Program-made: the position numbers and the translations under genes | Shown: one piece after another, positions 37,719 to 45,696 of the stretch | Numbering within the stretch: position 1 is the first letter of the stretch | Layout of the letters: every line of letters begins with the position of its first letter | The notes under the pieces: model-generated | The model's input: the letters and a program-made list of their open reading frames with translations, nothing else | Databases searched by the model: none | Told to the model about the DNA's origin: nothing | From: Akkermansiaceae bacterium | GTDB taxonomy: Bacteria > Verrucomicrobiota > Verrucomicrobiia > Verrucomicrobiales > Akkermansiaceae | Direction: 5' to 3' | Assembly: GCA_021733795.1 (NCBI GenBank) | Contig: JAIPKB010000002.1 | Span: 1-64,000, forward strand | Length of the DNA: 64,000 bases

Positions 37719-39561
37719 ATGGACCTGCCGAAGCTCGTTATCCAGTTGGGATCGGCGGATGCGCAGCGCCACGGGATGCCCGACGGCGGTTTGCTCCTCT
37801 TTCAGCCATCGGGTTTCGAGTCCGTCACCACTCCGCTGGATCAAGCCGGGAAGCTCGTCAGCGCGGGCGATGGTGATGGCGAGCGATTGCAGTTGGCCGC
37901 TGCCACCCGCCGGGGCCGTTCCAGGGCCTGGCGATACCATCCGGATCCTGGGGGCCTCGGCTACCAACAACCTATTTGATTTCACTATCCAACAACGGGT
38001 GTTTCTGGTTGATGAAGCCGGCCAGCTCGTGCCGGACGCGCCCATTTTCGACCCTTCCCTCAATCGCTCCGCCATCATGGCCGCCACGCCCGACGGCGGC
38101 TACAGGCTCGTCTTCGGCGTGGATCCGACAACATACCTCTACTGGCCCAGCCCGACTAGCTTCGAGCGGCGGATCGAGTGGCGTGCCAGTGACCACACCC
38201 TGATCCGAACCCTGACCATTCTTGCTCCACTCTTTCAGTTTGTGTTCGCCGAGGAATCCGGGGGGCGGGTGCTGGCCACCAGCGAGAATGGCGAGTTGAG
38301 CCGGTTCAATTCCGATGGCACGCCCGACCCCACGTTCACCAGTCCCGGATACGTATCGTCCATCCTGCCCCTGCCCGGTGGGCTTTGGCTGGTCAACGGC
38401 CTGCGCCGCATCATGGCCGATGGTGTCCTGGATCCGACCTGGCACCAACCCGTTTTGGAAACCCCGTCTGGCATCACCCATCTCGCCTGCACGCCCGATG
38501 GTGGCGTGGTCGTCGCCGGGAACTTTCGCAAACTCGATGGGACCAGCGTCCCGGGACTCGTTAAACTGACCGCCGGGGGCACGCCATTTCCCGGATTCAC
38601 CCCGGACCCGCGGCTTGGCCGGGTGACCGCGCTCGCTGCCATGCCCGATGACTCCATCGCGCTGGGTATGACTTCCGCGCTGATCCTCGCCGACGGCCGT
38701 ACTGCCGCGCTCCTGCGCCTGCTGCCAAACGGGACCATTGATGAAACCGCCTTCCCACAGGCAATATCCACTCCCGGCATCACGATGCCGCGATCCACCA
38801 TTGCCCAACTGGCCTGTCAGGCGGACGGCAGGCTCCTGATGTTCTCCGAGACCTATGGCGGGGAGGTCTCCACTTCGACCCTGTCGCGTCGGCTGCCGGA
38901 TCTGTCCGTGGATTCTTCGTTTGCCGTCGGGTCAAACTATTCCGTGGCCTCCCCCAGATTGCTGCCATTGGCCGACGGTCGGATTTTCGTCGGGTCCAAA
39001 CTACTGGATGCCGGCGGCCACTTGCTGGAGGACATTGCCCTCCCCGACCAGGGCAGCTACTCACCGCAGTGCCAAATGGCGGACGGAGCAGTGGTTTTCA
39101 CCACCCTTTCCCAAACCGGCGGCACCACCTCCAACAGGCTTGTTCGCTGGAAAAGCGGAACATGGGACAGCTCGTTTGAGGCTGCCGTGAACTCGCCTGT
39201 TGGGGCGCTCGGAGCCGTTACCGCCCCGGATGGCAAACTCTATGTCACGGGGTGGTTGGCGGGCGGGGTTCCGCCGGGCACCCAACTCGTCCGCCTGCAC
39301 CGCAACGGCCGGCTGGATGCCGCTTTCCGCCCTTCGCCGCTCACCCGACAAATCCGCCGCGGTCCCGGCCCATGGTTCACCCACACGCTAACCGGGCTCG
39401 CCTCATTCGATCCGGCTGCCAGAACAAGCGTCGATCTAACCCAGTGGCGGACCGCCACCGGCTCGGAGATCATGTTGGACTCGTCGTCCGCCCGGGTGAT
39501 CTTCAAGCTGTTACCCGGAGCGCTCCGCCGGTTCGTGCGGATCGAGTTCATCGAGCCTTGA
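37719..39561 (+). pseudogene. beta-propeller (delta-60 repeat-like) protein, probably frameshifted and 5'-truncated
   Basis: Most of the chain lies in one frame from about 37905 to the stop at 39561. It shows delta-60-type repeats: RFNSDGTPDPTF, LACTPDGGVVVAGNFRKLDG, LLPNGTIDETAF, QADGRLLM, APDGKLYVTG, RLHRNGRLDAAF. Upstream of about 37905 that frame stops looking like protein, whereas the frame beginning at 37719 does look like protein (PDGGLLLFQPSGFESVTTPL). This suggests a one-base shift near 37905-37920. Neither frame has a signal peptide, though this protein type is normally secreted. It lies 15 bp after the LamG gene, in the same frame as that gene's stop, so a fusion broken by decay is conceivable. 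It is called a pseudogene with moderate confidence; an alternative is a functional gene starting at 37759. Confidence 0.55.
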
Positions 39562-39647
39562 GAAAACAGGGAAAACCGGGATCACTCTCGGGGGAACAGT
39601 CCCGAGGCTCAACATGATTCCCCATCTGGTGATTCGACTGGTATTCA

Positions 39648-40306
39648 ATGGCTTACATCTGCTGGAAGCTCTGGAATGCCCGATGGAACCGCACGGGCGA
39701 GCACCGTCGGCCCAAAATCCTGTATCTCGCCGACCGGATCATCAGCGAGTGGGATGCGGCCGGCTGGCGACCGAGCAAGGATGAACTGGACCGCTACGGC
39801 CGCGCCATCCCTGACGATGAATACCAAACCAAGGATTTCGAGAAGGCGGTCGCGCTGGCGGGTGGTTGGCTCCATGAGCGAGTTCAAGCAGATCATCGGG
39901 CGCGGGACCCGCGTGCGCGACGACTGCGGCAAGCTGTGGTTCTCCATCCTCTTCCATCCCCACCAACATCCTGTTCTTCGACCGCATCGGGCCGACCAGG
40001 GACGTGTGGTATTACGAGCAGCCCTTGCCCGCGGGCCGGAAAAACTACACCAAGACCCAGCCGATCCAGTTCGAGGAGTTCGCCGACTGCCTGAAATGGT
40101 GGGGCAAACGCAGGGATAACGAACAGGCCTGGAAGGTCACCGCCAAGGAGTTGTTGGCGAATGGCTACAACCTCGACCGCAAGAACCCCAGCACCAAGGA
40201 CGACATCACCCACCTGCCGCCGGAGCAACTCGCCGAATCCATCCTTGAAAAGGAACGCCGCATCATGGAGATTGTCGCCGGAATCCAGAAACTGCTGAAA
40301 CCATGA
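39648..40306 (+). pseudogene. chimeric scar of a type I restriction-modification system (hsdR fused to the hsdM 3' end)
   Basis: Four blocks from two genes are joined in three different frames. Block 1 is HsdR helicase sequence (AYICWKLWNARWNRTGEHRRP...LYLADR). Block 2 follows in frame after a large deletion (WDAAGWRPSKDELDRYGRAIPDD). Block 3 is HsdR motif VI in the next frame (MSEFKQIIGRGTRVRDDCGKLWF). Block 4 is the C-terminus of the HsdM methylase in a third frame (TNILFFDRIGPTRDVWYYEQ to EKERRIMEIV). The DEAD-box part of HsdR, all of HsdS and nearly all of HsdM are gone. No restriction activity can remain. The HsdM tail still overlaps the start of the HicB-like gene by ATGA, which preserves the original gene order. 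Confidence 0.85.
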
Positions 40307-40509
40307 CCGAAATCATCTTCCATGTCGAAGAAGCCCCGGAAGGCGGCTTCACCGCCCGCGCCCTCGGCCACTCGATCTTCACCGAGGCGGACACCCTCGA
40401 AGCACTGCGCCCTGCCGTGCTCGACGCCGTCCGCTGCCACTTCGATCCCGGTGCCTGCCCCGCCATCCTCCGCCTTCACATCGTCCGCGACGAAATCCTG
40501 GCCGCCTGA
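40303..40509 (+). CDS. HicB-like antitoxin (often mis-named 2-oxoisovalerate dehydrogenase)
   Basis: The 68-aa protein (MTEIIFHVEEAPEGGFTARALG...IFTEADTLEAL...AVRCHF) is the compact HicB-type fold that neutralises HicA mRNA-cleaving toxins; it is often found beside type I restriction genes. Length and motifs are complete. It starts within the stop of the hsdM remnant (ATGA overlap). Its presumed partner, hicA, begins five bases after this gene's stop but is truncated, so this is probably an orphan antitoxin. Whether it is still expressed depends on whatever promoter now drives the hsd scar. Confidence 0.8.
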   Translation: MTEIIFHVEEAPEGGFTARALGHSIFTEADTLEALRPAVLDAVRCHFDPGACPAILRLHIVRDEILAA

Positions 40510-40513
40510 TCCC

Positions 40514-40642
40514 GTGCGCATTCCCCGTGACATCACCGGCGACAATCTCGTTAGCCCCCTACCCTCGTTCGAGACCATAGTGGCCGTGGATTGGCGGTCG
40601 CCGGTCAACAGGGTCGCGATTTTTCATTCACACCAAATTTGA
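40514..40642 (+). pseudogene. truncated hicA toxin
   Basis: Starting at a GTG, the first 13 residues (VRIPRDITGDNLV) match the N-terminus of HicA toxins encoded next to this antitoxin type. The sequence then diverges abruptly into about 29 unrelated residues and a stop. The double-stranded-RNA-binding core, including the catalytic histidine of the GSH segment, is absent, so the toxin cannot work. Confidence 0.7.
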
Positions 40643-40654
40643 TGTTGCCAGGCC

Positions 40655-41008
40655 GTGGATTTCACTGTGGAATTCTACGAAACGAAAGACGGAGGGTGCC
40701 CCATGCGCGATTTTCTCGATAAACTCAAAGCTTCCAATCCCGGCGATTTTGCTGCGGTGGTGGCCGGGCTCGCCAAATTGCGCGATCGGAAATACCACCG
40801 CGAACCGTTGTCGAAGCCCTTGGGCGACGGATTGCTGGAACTGCGCCATGTGGGAAAGCTCAACACCCGGGTGTTGTGGTTCTTCATGAGGGACCGCCGT
40901 ATCGTCGCCGTCCATGGCATCCGCAACAAGGGCAGGTCCATTCCGTCCCGCGACCTCGCCACCGCCCGCTCCCGCATGCACGACTGGCTACAACGAAAAT
41001 GCCCATGA
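40655..41008 (+). CDS. RelE/HigB-type toxin (phage Gp49-like family)
   Basis: The 117-aa protein belongs to the Gp49-like/HigB type II toxin family, ribosome-dependent mRNA endonucleases. Visible markers are the opening VEFYETKDGGCPMRDFLDKL, LSKPLGDGLLELRHVGKLNTRVLWFF, and RIVAVHGIRNK. The only suitable start is a GTG at 40655. Its stop overlaps the start of the XRE antitoxin by four bases (ATGA); toxin-first order is typical of higBA. Full length and intact motifs suggest that this is the one working toxin-antitoxin pair in this worn region. Confidence 0.88.
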   Translation: MDFTVEFYETKDGGCPMRDFLDKLKASNPGDFAAVVAGLAKLRDRKYHREPLSKPLGDGLLELRHVGKLNTRVLWFFMRDRRIVAVHGIRNKGRSIPSRDLATARSRMHDWLQRKCP

Positions 41009-41370
41009 AAACTACAAATTTCGATCGCTATCTTGAGCAACAACTCCGCGACCCGGCGTTTGCGGCGCGTTTCGAGGATGCCGGCGAGGCGTGGGATGTT
41101 GCGCTCCAGATCACCCGCTTGCGCGAACAGGCCGGACTCACCCAGAAGGAACTTGCAGGTTTGTTGGAAACCAGCCAGCAACAAATCAGCCGCCTCGAAT
41201 CGCCTGCCTACGAAGGCCACTCGCTGAGCATGCTCCGCCGCGTCGCCAGCGCCCTCCACGCCCGCCTCCGCGTCGTCCTCGAACCGGCCGCCGCGCCACC
41301 ACCGCCACCAGCCGTGCGCGACAAGCCCACACCCTACACGACCGGTGTAAAGCCAAAGAAACCCCGCTGA
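41005..41370 (+). CDS. XRE-family antitoxin (HigA-type)
   Basis: The 121-aa protein contains a helix-turn-helix domain at about 32-85: ITRLREQAGLTQKELAGLLETSQQQISRLES, then YEGHSLSMLRRVASAL. The C-terminus is a short proline-rich and basic tail. The start at 41005 is used because it gives the ATGA overlap with the toxin; an ATG two codons upstream (40999) is also in frame. It should bind and silence the upstream toxin and repress the operon, as HigA proteins do. Confidence 0.88.
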   Translation: MKTTNFDRYLEQQLRDPAFAARFEDAGEAWDVALQITRLREQAGLTQKELAGLLETSQQQISRLESPAYEGHSLSMLRRVASALHARLRVVLEPAAAPPPPPAVRDKPTPYTTGVKPKKPR

Positions 41371-41396
41371 CCGATCATGCCATCCAAAACAGTTAC

Positions 41397-41744
41397 ATGG
41401 CCTTAACCCAACAACAAACCGCCGACATTGAATCCGCAATGGCGGATTTTCTGGCAACCGGACGCACGCCCGTCGAACTCCGCGAGAAGATGGAGATCGG
41501 ATTTCGGATCAAGGGGCAAAGTGTCGTGATCTTCGAAAGACGCCCGTTTTGGCCTTACTCGGATGAAATGATCGAGAGAGTGGTCGCGAAAGCGACCTAC
41601 GTGCGGCGCACCCACTGCTGGAGAATCTACTGGCAGCGTGCCGATCTCAAATGGCACGCCTACTATCCGCAGGCGGAAGCCCTGTTATTCGAGGAATTCA
41701 TCGCCTTGGTGGATGAGGACGAGAGCGCCTGCTTTTGGGGCTGA
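41397..41744 (+). CDS. DUF3024 family protein
   Basis: The 115-aa protein matches DUF3024: a short N-terminal helix, then MEIGFRIKGQSVVIFERRPFWP, VAKATYVRRTHCWRIYWQRADLKWHAY, and the closing VDEDESACFWG. The function of the family is unknown. It is often found beside restriction or toxin-antitoxin genes, as here (27 bp after the antitoxin). An intact, full-length gene following scars and a live toxin-antitoxin pair suggests a mobile accessory patch. No signal peptide is present. Confidence 0.82.
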   Translation: MALTQQQTADIESAMADFLATGRTPVELREKMEIGFRIKGQSVVIFERRPFWPYSDEMIERVVAKATYVRRTHCWRIYWQRADLKWHAYYPQAEALLFEEFIALVDEDESACFWG

Positions 41745-42046
41745 CTCCAAGAGAATGGACCGCGCCAAGGGAGCGCCGCCCACGGTGTTCCGTGTGGCTC
41801 TCATGTTATGTTGCCGACTCGCCACTGCCGGGAACCAAACCCGATTTCGCCCAGGGACGCCACGGCGACATCGAGCGTCAGCCATGCCGATTCGAGGAAC
41901 GCCAGGCGGGTATTCGGTCGCGGTGGCATGGTGCGATACCGCGCCAGTTCCTCCAGATTCCGCCGGCCGTGTCGCTCCTCCCGTCGCGGGTCAGGACAGG
42001 GCGACCGCCGTTCAAGCCGGTGCCCTAGAGGGTTTTCAGGCAGGCC
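41745..42046. other. 302-bp gap with no gene that can be supported
   Basis: On the minus strand, bases from about 42030 down to 41807 form an open frame with protein-like composition (MPPRPNTRLAFLESAWLTLD). It has no convincing start and no family that I recognise. It may be a remnant; it is not called as a gene. Confidence 0.4.
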
Positions 42047-43909
42047 TTAAGGCGCGGGTTTCACCGGTTGGCCGGTGCCTTCCTTCATCAGGGTCTGCAG
42101 CTCCGCGAGGTGGTCCTGATAGACTCCGCGCGGGGTGGTGTCGTGGCGTTTGCAGACGGCGGCGGCCATGCCGACCACCTCGCCCATCATGCCGCAGGTG
42201 CGCATGACCCGCACCGGGCCGAGCGCCTGGTGGGTGACGCTGATGTCGCGGCCGGCCATGAACAGGTTGTCGACGTTGCGGCTGTACAAACAGCGATACG
42301 GCAGCCAGTAGGGCCCGGCGTAATGGTATTCCTTGCTGGTGGTGGCGCTGGAAAGGAAGGCATCGTCACCGTTGGCGGCACGGAATTTGGCGTCCGGCAA
42401 GTGCAGGTCGATCGGCCAGGTGCAGGGGACACTGCCGTCCGGGTAGGGCACCGCCTTGCGGAAGTCCTCCTCGGTCGCGATCAGGTCACCGAGCAAGCGG
42501 CGCGATTCCCGCTTGCCGGCGATGAACGCGGCCCACCCCAACTGGTGGTTCGGATAGAGACCATCGACGTTCTTGAGCGCGTCCCACGCCCCGTACATCG
42601 CCCGCAGGTTCTGGTCGCGCATCAGCTCGGTTTCGTCGATCGGGTGCCGGTCGAAACCCGACTCCCAATACCAGACTCCGAGGCTTTGCAACCCCTTGCC
42701 ACCCTTGCGGCCGGGGAAGGGCTTGTCGGTAAGATCGACCGCCCACGGGCAGCGGGGGAACGGGGAGGGCCGGCCGGTGTCGGCGAGTGCGGAATTGATC
42801 GCGTCCTTGTCGTCGCAGCCGCAGTCGAGTTGGGGGTACCACAGGTTGGACGCGCCCATGTGGCCTTCCATGGTCATGTCGAAATCGGCCCCGGCCCGTG
42901 CGCCGACCTCGCCATCGCCGGTGGCGTCGACAAACCAGCGGGCCCGCAAATCGAGGCGGCGGCCGCTGCGGGTGTGCTGGGCCACCACACCAGTGATCCG
43001 GTGCTTGGTGGCGGTCACCTGGTTGACCCGGTATTCGGTGAGCAGGGCGAGGTTTGCCTGGCTGCGAACCAGCGCGAGCCGCCGCTCATCCTCGTATTTA
43101 TCGGCACTGTTGGAATCGCCGTAATGGGCGCGTTTGGCGGGTTCCAGTTCCTTGACGACCGCGCCGATTTGCGGGTAGGGGGGGAAGCAGGTGTTGCCGT
43201 TGAGCCAGACCCGGACTTCCGGGGAGTTGTTCCCGCCGAGCACCGGCCGGTCCTGGACCAGCACCACATCGAGGCCGAGGCGGGCGGCCGACAGTGCGGC
43301 GCAGGTGCCGGCAATCCCGCCGCCAACGACGACCAGGTCATGGCTGCCGCCGTCTTCGGGAGCGTCCGGCAAGCCGAGCAGTTTCAGCCGCCATGGGGCC
43401 ATTTCCGTCACGGCATTGGGTGGCCGGTAAGCCGGGTCGCTGCTGAACAAGATCGCGTCGCAGCGCCCCTCGAAACCGGTCAGGTCGTGCAACGCGAGTT
43501 TTGTTTCGCCGGCGAGGTCCACCGTGCCGCCGTCCTGCCAGTGCCAGTCGGCGCCTTCGGTGCCGAAGGCGGTGTCCAACGGTTTGCCGTCAATCATCAG
43601 TTGGAAGCGCCCCGGGCTGCCGGGAGTCTTCCATGGGGCCACCCAATCCTTGGTCCGGACCCATGCCCGGTAGCTGCCCGGCGCGGTGACCCGCACCGTG
43701 GTGGTTGCGTCGGCCACCGGCCGCCCCAAGCCGTGGGCGAGCAGATAGGGCGAGCCCATCTGGTCCATGAATTGTTGGTCGAGCACCCAGCCGCCGTGGG
43801 ATGCGAACCCCTCGCATTCCACAAGGACGAGATGCGGGTCCGCGGCGGACAAACGGGAGGCACCCAGCAAAAGCAGGGTGGGCAGGGCGAGGATAAGGAT
43901 CATTCTCAT
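42047..43909 (-). CDS. secreted FAD-dependent oxidoreductase (FAD_oxidored family)
   Basis: The 620-aa protein starts at an ATG at 43909 and opens a signal peptide (MRMILILALPTLLLLGASRLSAA). An N-terminal beta domain (about 25-160, carbohydrate-binding-like) precedes the FAD_oxidored domain. The dinucleotide-binding motif VVVGGGIAG lies at about 193-201 and is followed by LVQDRPVLGGNNSPEVRVW. A second family block is RWFVDATGDGEVGARAGADFDM, and the C-terminal MAGRDISVTHQALGPVRVMRTCGMMGEVVGMAA is diagnostic. Members of this family are abundant in Verrucomicrobiota and Planctomycetota; their substrates are largely unknown but are presumed to be sugars. It is followed, about 280 bases further up the minus strand, by gene remnants and a sialidase-like gene. 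Confidence 0.9.
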   Translation of the reverse strand: MRMILILALPTLLLLGASRLSAADPHLVLVECEGFASHGGWVLDQQFMDQMGSPYLLAHGLGRPVADATTTVRVTAPGSYRAWVRTKDWVAPWKTPGSPGRFQLMIDGKPLDTAFGTEGADWHWQDGGTVDLAGETKLALHDLTGFEGRCDAILFSSDPAYRPPNAVTEMAPWRLKLLGLPDAPEDGGSHDLVVVGGGIAGTCAALSAARLGLDVVLVQDRPVLGGNNSPEVRVWLNGNTCFPPYPQIGAVVKELEPAKRAHYGDSNSADKYEDERRLALVRSQANLALLTEYRVNQVTATKHRITGVVAQHTRSGRRLDLRARWFVDATGDGEVGARAGADFDMTMEGHMGASNLWYPQLDCGCDDKDAINSALADTGRPSPFPRCPWAVDLTDKPFPGRKGGKGLQSLGVWYWESGFDRHPIDETELMRDQNLRAMYGAWDALKNVDGLYPNHQLGWAAFIAGKRESRRLLGDLIATEEDFRKAVPYPDGSVPCTWPIDLHLPDAKFRAANGDDAFLSSATTSKEYHYAGPYWLPYRCLYSRNVDNLFMAGRDISVTHQALGPVRVMRTCGMMGEVVGMAAAVCKRHDTTPRGVYQDHLAELQTLMKEGTGQPVKPAP

Positions 43910-44186
43910 GGCGGCTGGCAATGGGGGTGGCTATCGGCGGATACGCGCCCGGGGGCCCCGAACTTTCATCGGCCACCTGCCCCGGCAGATCCCCTGGGCT
44001 CTGCTGGGCGGGGGCAGGATTGGGTATCAATCATAGGGGCCTCCCCTTATCGCCAGCCGCGCCGCGATCCAATCGTTCGGCAATGAGTGGATCCGCCAGC
44101 CGTGGCTGCCGTACACTTGCTCCAGTCAGTTGAGAAACGACAGGTGGTTCTCCTGGCCGGAGAATAGCTGTTTCCCGCCGTCCGAC
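43910..44186. other. gap upstream of the FAD oxidoreductase with possible gene debris
   Basis: On the minus strand one frame reads GGKQLFSGQENHLSFLN, stop, then QVYGSHGWRIHSLPNDW and ends GGPYD before another stop. The composition is protein-like but no family could be named. The start-proximal part is the leader of the oxidoreductase gene. Confidence 0.35.
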
Positions 44187-44346
44187 TCAGGGAACGGCGA
44201 CCGTGAGGCGGACGAACCCGGCGGCGAGATTGGCGACAGAGTTCGACATCCGAAACGTCCGGTAGTCGAAGCCTGCGCTCAGGGCGGGAAGGTCGGCGGG
44301 CGGCGTGGTTTCGACGAAGCTCTGCTTCCCTCCAGTCTTCTCGTTG
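44187..44346 (-). pseudogene. C-terminal remnant of a secreted protein, out of frame behind the sialidase-like gene
   Basis: In a frame different from the upstream sialidase-like gene, about 50 codons encode QVFEGDNEKTGGKQSF, then ETTPPADLPALSAGFDYRTF and a close GFVRLTVAVP before a TGA. This reads as the typical end of a verrucomicrobial exported protein. It has no start of its own. It probably derives from another gene whose front part has been deleted, joined to the 3' end of the sialidase gene. Confidence 0.55.
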
Positions 44347-45579
44347 TCACCTTCGAAAACCTGCATCGGTGGGTGCTCTGCCGCCGGCCACCGTCATCGC
44401 ATCCCCGCTGAGACCGATCATCGGTGCCGTCATCGCCTTCACGTCAAGTTCTTCAAGGGTGAACCGGGTGCTCTTGATAAACGGCTCTTCACCCTTCTCC
44501 CAATGGCCGTAGGTCGTCACGACGAAGTTGCCGTCCGGCAGCCGTTCAACACCTGGATAGGTGGTGTCATAGCCCATCTTGTTGTCGAGCAACCGCAGCA
44601 CCATCTCGCCCGCCCGGCCCGCCACGAGGTCTTCCCAGCGACCCACCCATGCCGCGCAATCGCCGGCGGTCGGCAAGGGGCCTTTTGCCTCGCCGCTCGA
44701 AAATAACTCGCGTTTCCCCGGAGTGATCCCGCGGAAGACGATCACCAAACGCCCGTCGGCCGCATACTTCGCGGTATGACGGTCGCCCGTCAGAGTGATC
44801 GGCAAGGCTCGCGGTTTCGTCCAGGTCGCGCCTTCATCCTTGGAAAAAACCACATGCGAGTTTTTCACCCGCCGGTTCTCCCGCAACAGCAGCGCGATCG
44901 TCTTGCCATCCGGCGAACGGATCGCTCCGGGTTCGCAGAGATGGATTTCCGACGCCTTCCAAATGGTTCTCGGGTCCGACCAACTCAAGCCGCCATCTTT
45001 CGTGGTCGTCATGTAAAGGCACATCACTCCCGGCTCCGCAGGTCCGCCTGCCTTGGCGAATCGTCCATCGTCATGGAAAAAGCAGGCATAGTGCCCCTTG
45101 CCGGTTTTCAGCTCGATGTGGGCCCCCATGACCACGATCCCACCCCATTCTCCCGCCGCTTTCAGTTCGCTCCAACTCCCGCCCTCATCCTCGCTCACCG
45201 AGAACCGCGCGGGTCGCAAGCCCGACCACAGAATGATCCGCCTGGTCCCGTCGGGGCCGGTCATCCGGTGCAAAGTGGGCACCTCCTCGGAAGTCATCCA
45301 GCTCGCCGGCGTCGGCAGCCGCTCGCTCCAAGTCTTGCCGCCGTCGCTGCTGCGCTTGTAAATGATCGCTCCCCGGCCATGCCCCTTCGGATAGACGGCG
45401 AGAATCGTCCTGCCGTCGTCGAGCAAACAGCTGGTAACATGCCCGAGATACTGCCCGTCCTCACGGTCCACGACCACTTGATGATCGACCTCCGCGGCCA
45501 GATCGACAAATGGAATCCCGGCGGCCATTGCGGGGCCGAGCAGGAGGAACGAGAGAACAAGCGGGAAGCCGGACTTCAT
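44347..45579 (-). CDS. secreted BNR-repeat sialidase-like protein
   Basis: The 410-aa protein has a signal peptide (start at 45579, MKSGFPLVLSFLLLGPAMA) and a six-bladed propeller marked by four Asp-box repeats: SSDGGKTW, SEDEGGSW, TKDGGLSW and SKDEGATW. Exo-sialidases use this fold to release terminal sialic acids. The classical FRIP arginine motif is not evident, so the substrate could also be another acidic sugar. The last dozen residues (TVAGGRAPTDAGFRR) do not look like a natural end and run into the remnant of another gene, so the C-terminus may have been altered by a deletion. Nearby sialate O-acetylesterase genes make a role in trimming acetylated sialoglycans plausible. Confidence 0.82.
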   Translation of the reverse strand: MKSGFPLVLSFLLLGPAMAAGIPFVDLAAEVDHQVVVDREDGQYLGHVTSCLLDDGRTILAVYPKGHGRGAIIYKRSSDGGKTWSERLPTPASWMTSEEVPTLHRMTGPDGTRRIILWSGLRPARFSVSEDEGGSWSELKAAGEWGGIVVMGAHIELKTGKGHYACFFHDDGRFAKAGGPAEPGVMCLYMTTTKDGGLSWSDPRTIWKASEIHLCEPGAIRSPDGKTIALLLRENRRVKNSHVVFSKDEGATWTKPRALPITLTGDRHTAKYAADGRLVIVFRGITPGKRELFSSGEAKGPLPTAGDCAAWVGRWEDLVAGRAGEMVLRLLDNKMGYDTTYPGVERLPDGNFVVTTYGHWEKGEEPFIKSTRFTLEELDVKAMTAPMIGLSGDAMTVAGGRAPTDAGFRR

Positions 45580-45696
45580 GGAGAGCGGTACGTGGCAGGC
45601 GATCTCGCTGTGGCGGGTCACGGTTGAGTTGCAGGCGGTCTTGTCCCGCGATTTCACACAGTCAAGGAAATCTCGGACTGCTGCGGTTGGTATTCA

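Noticed and set aside
41807..42030. Minus-strand open frame with protein-like composition between the DUF3024 and FAD oxidoreductase genes
   Set aside because: No start codon in a sensible context and no family recognised; recorded only as possible debris.
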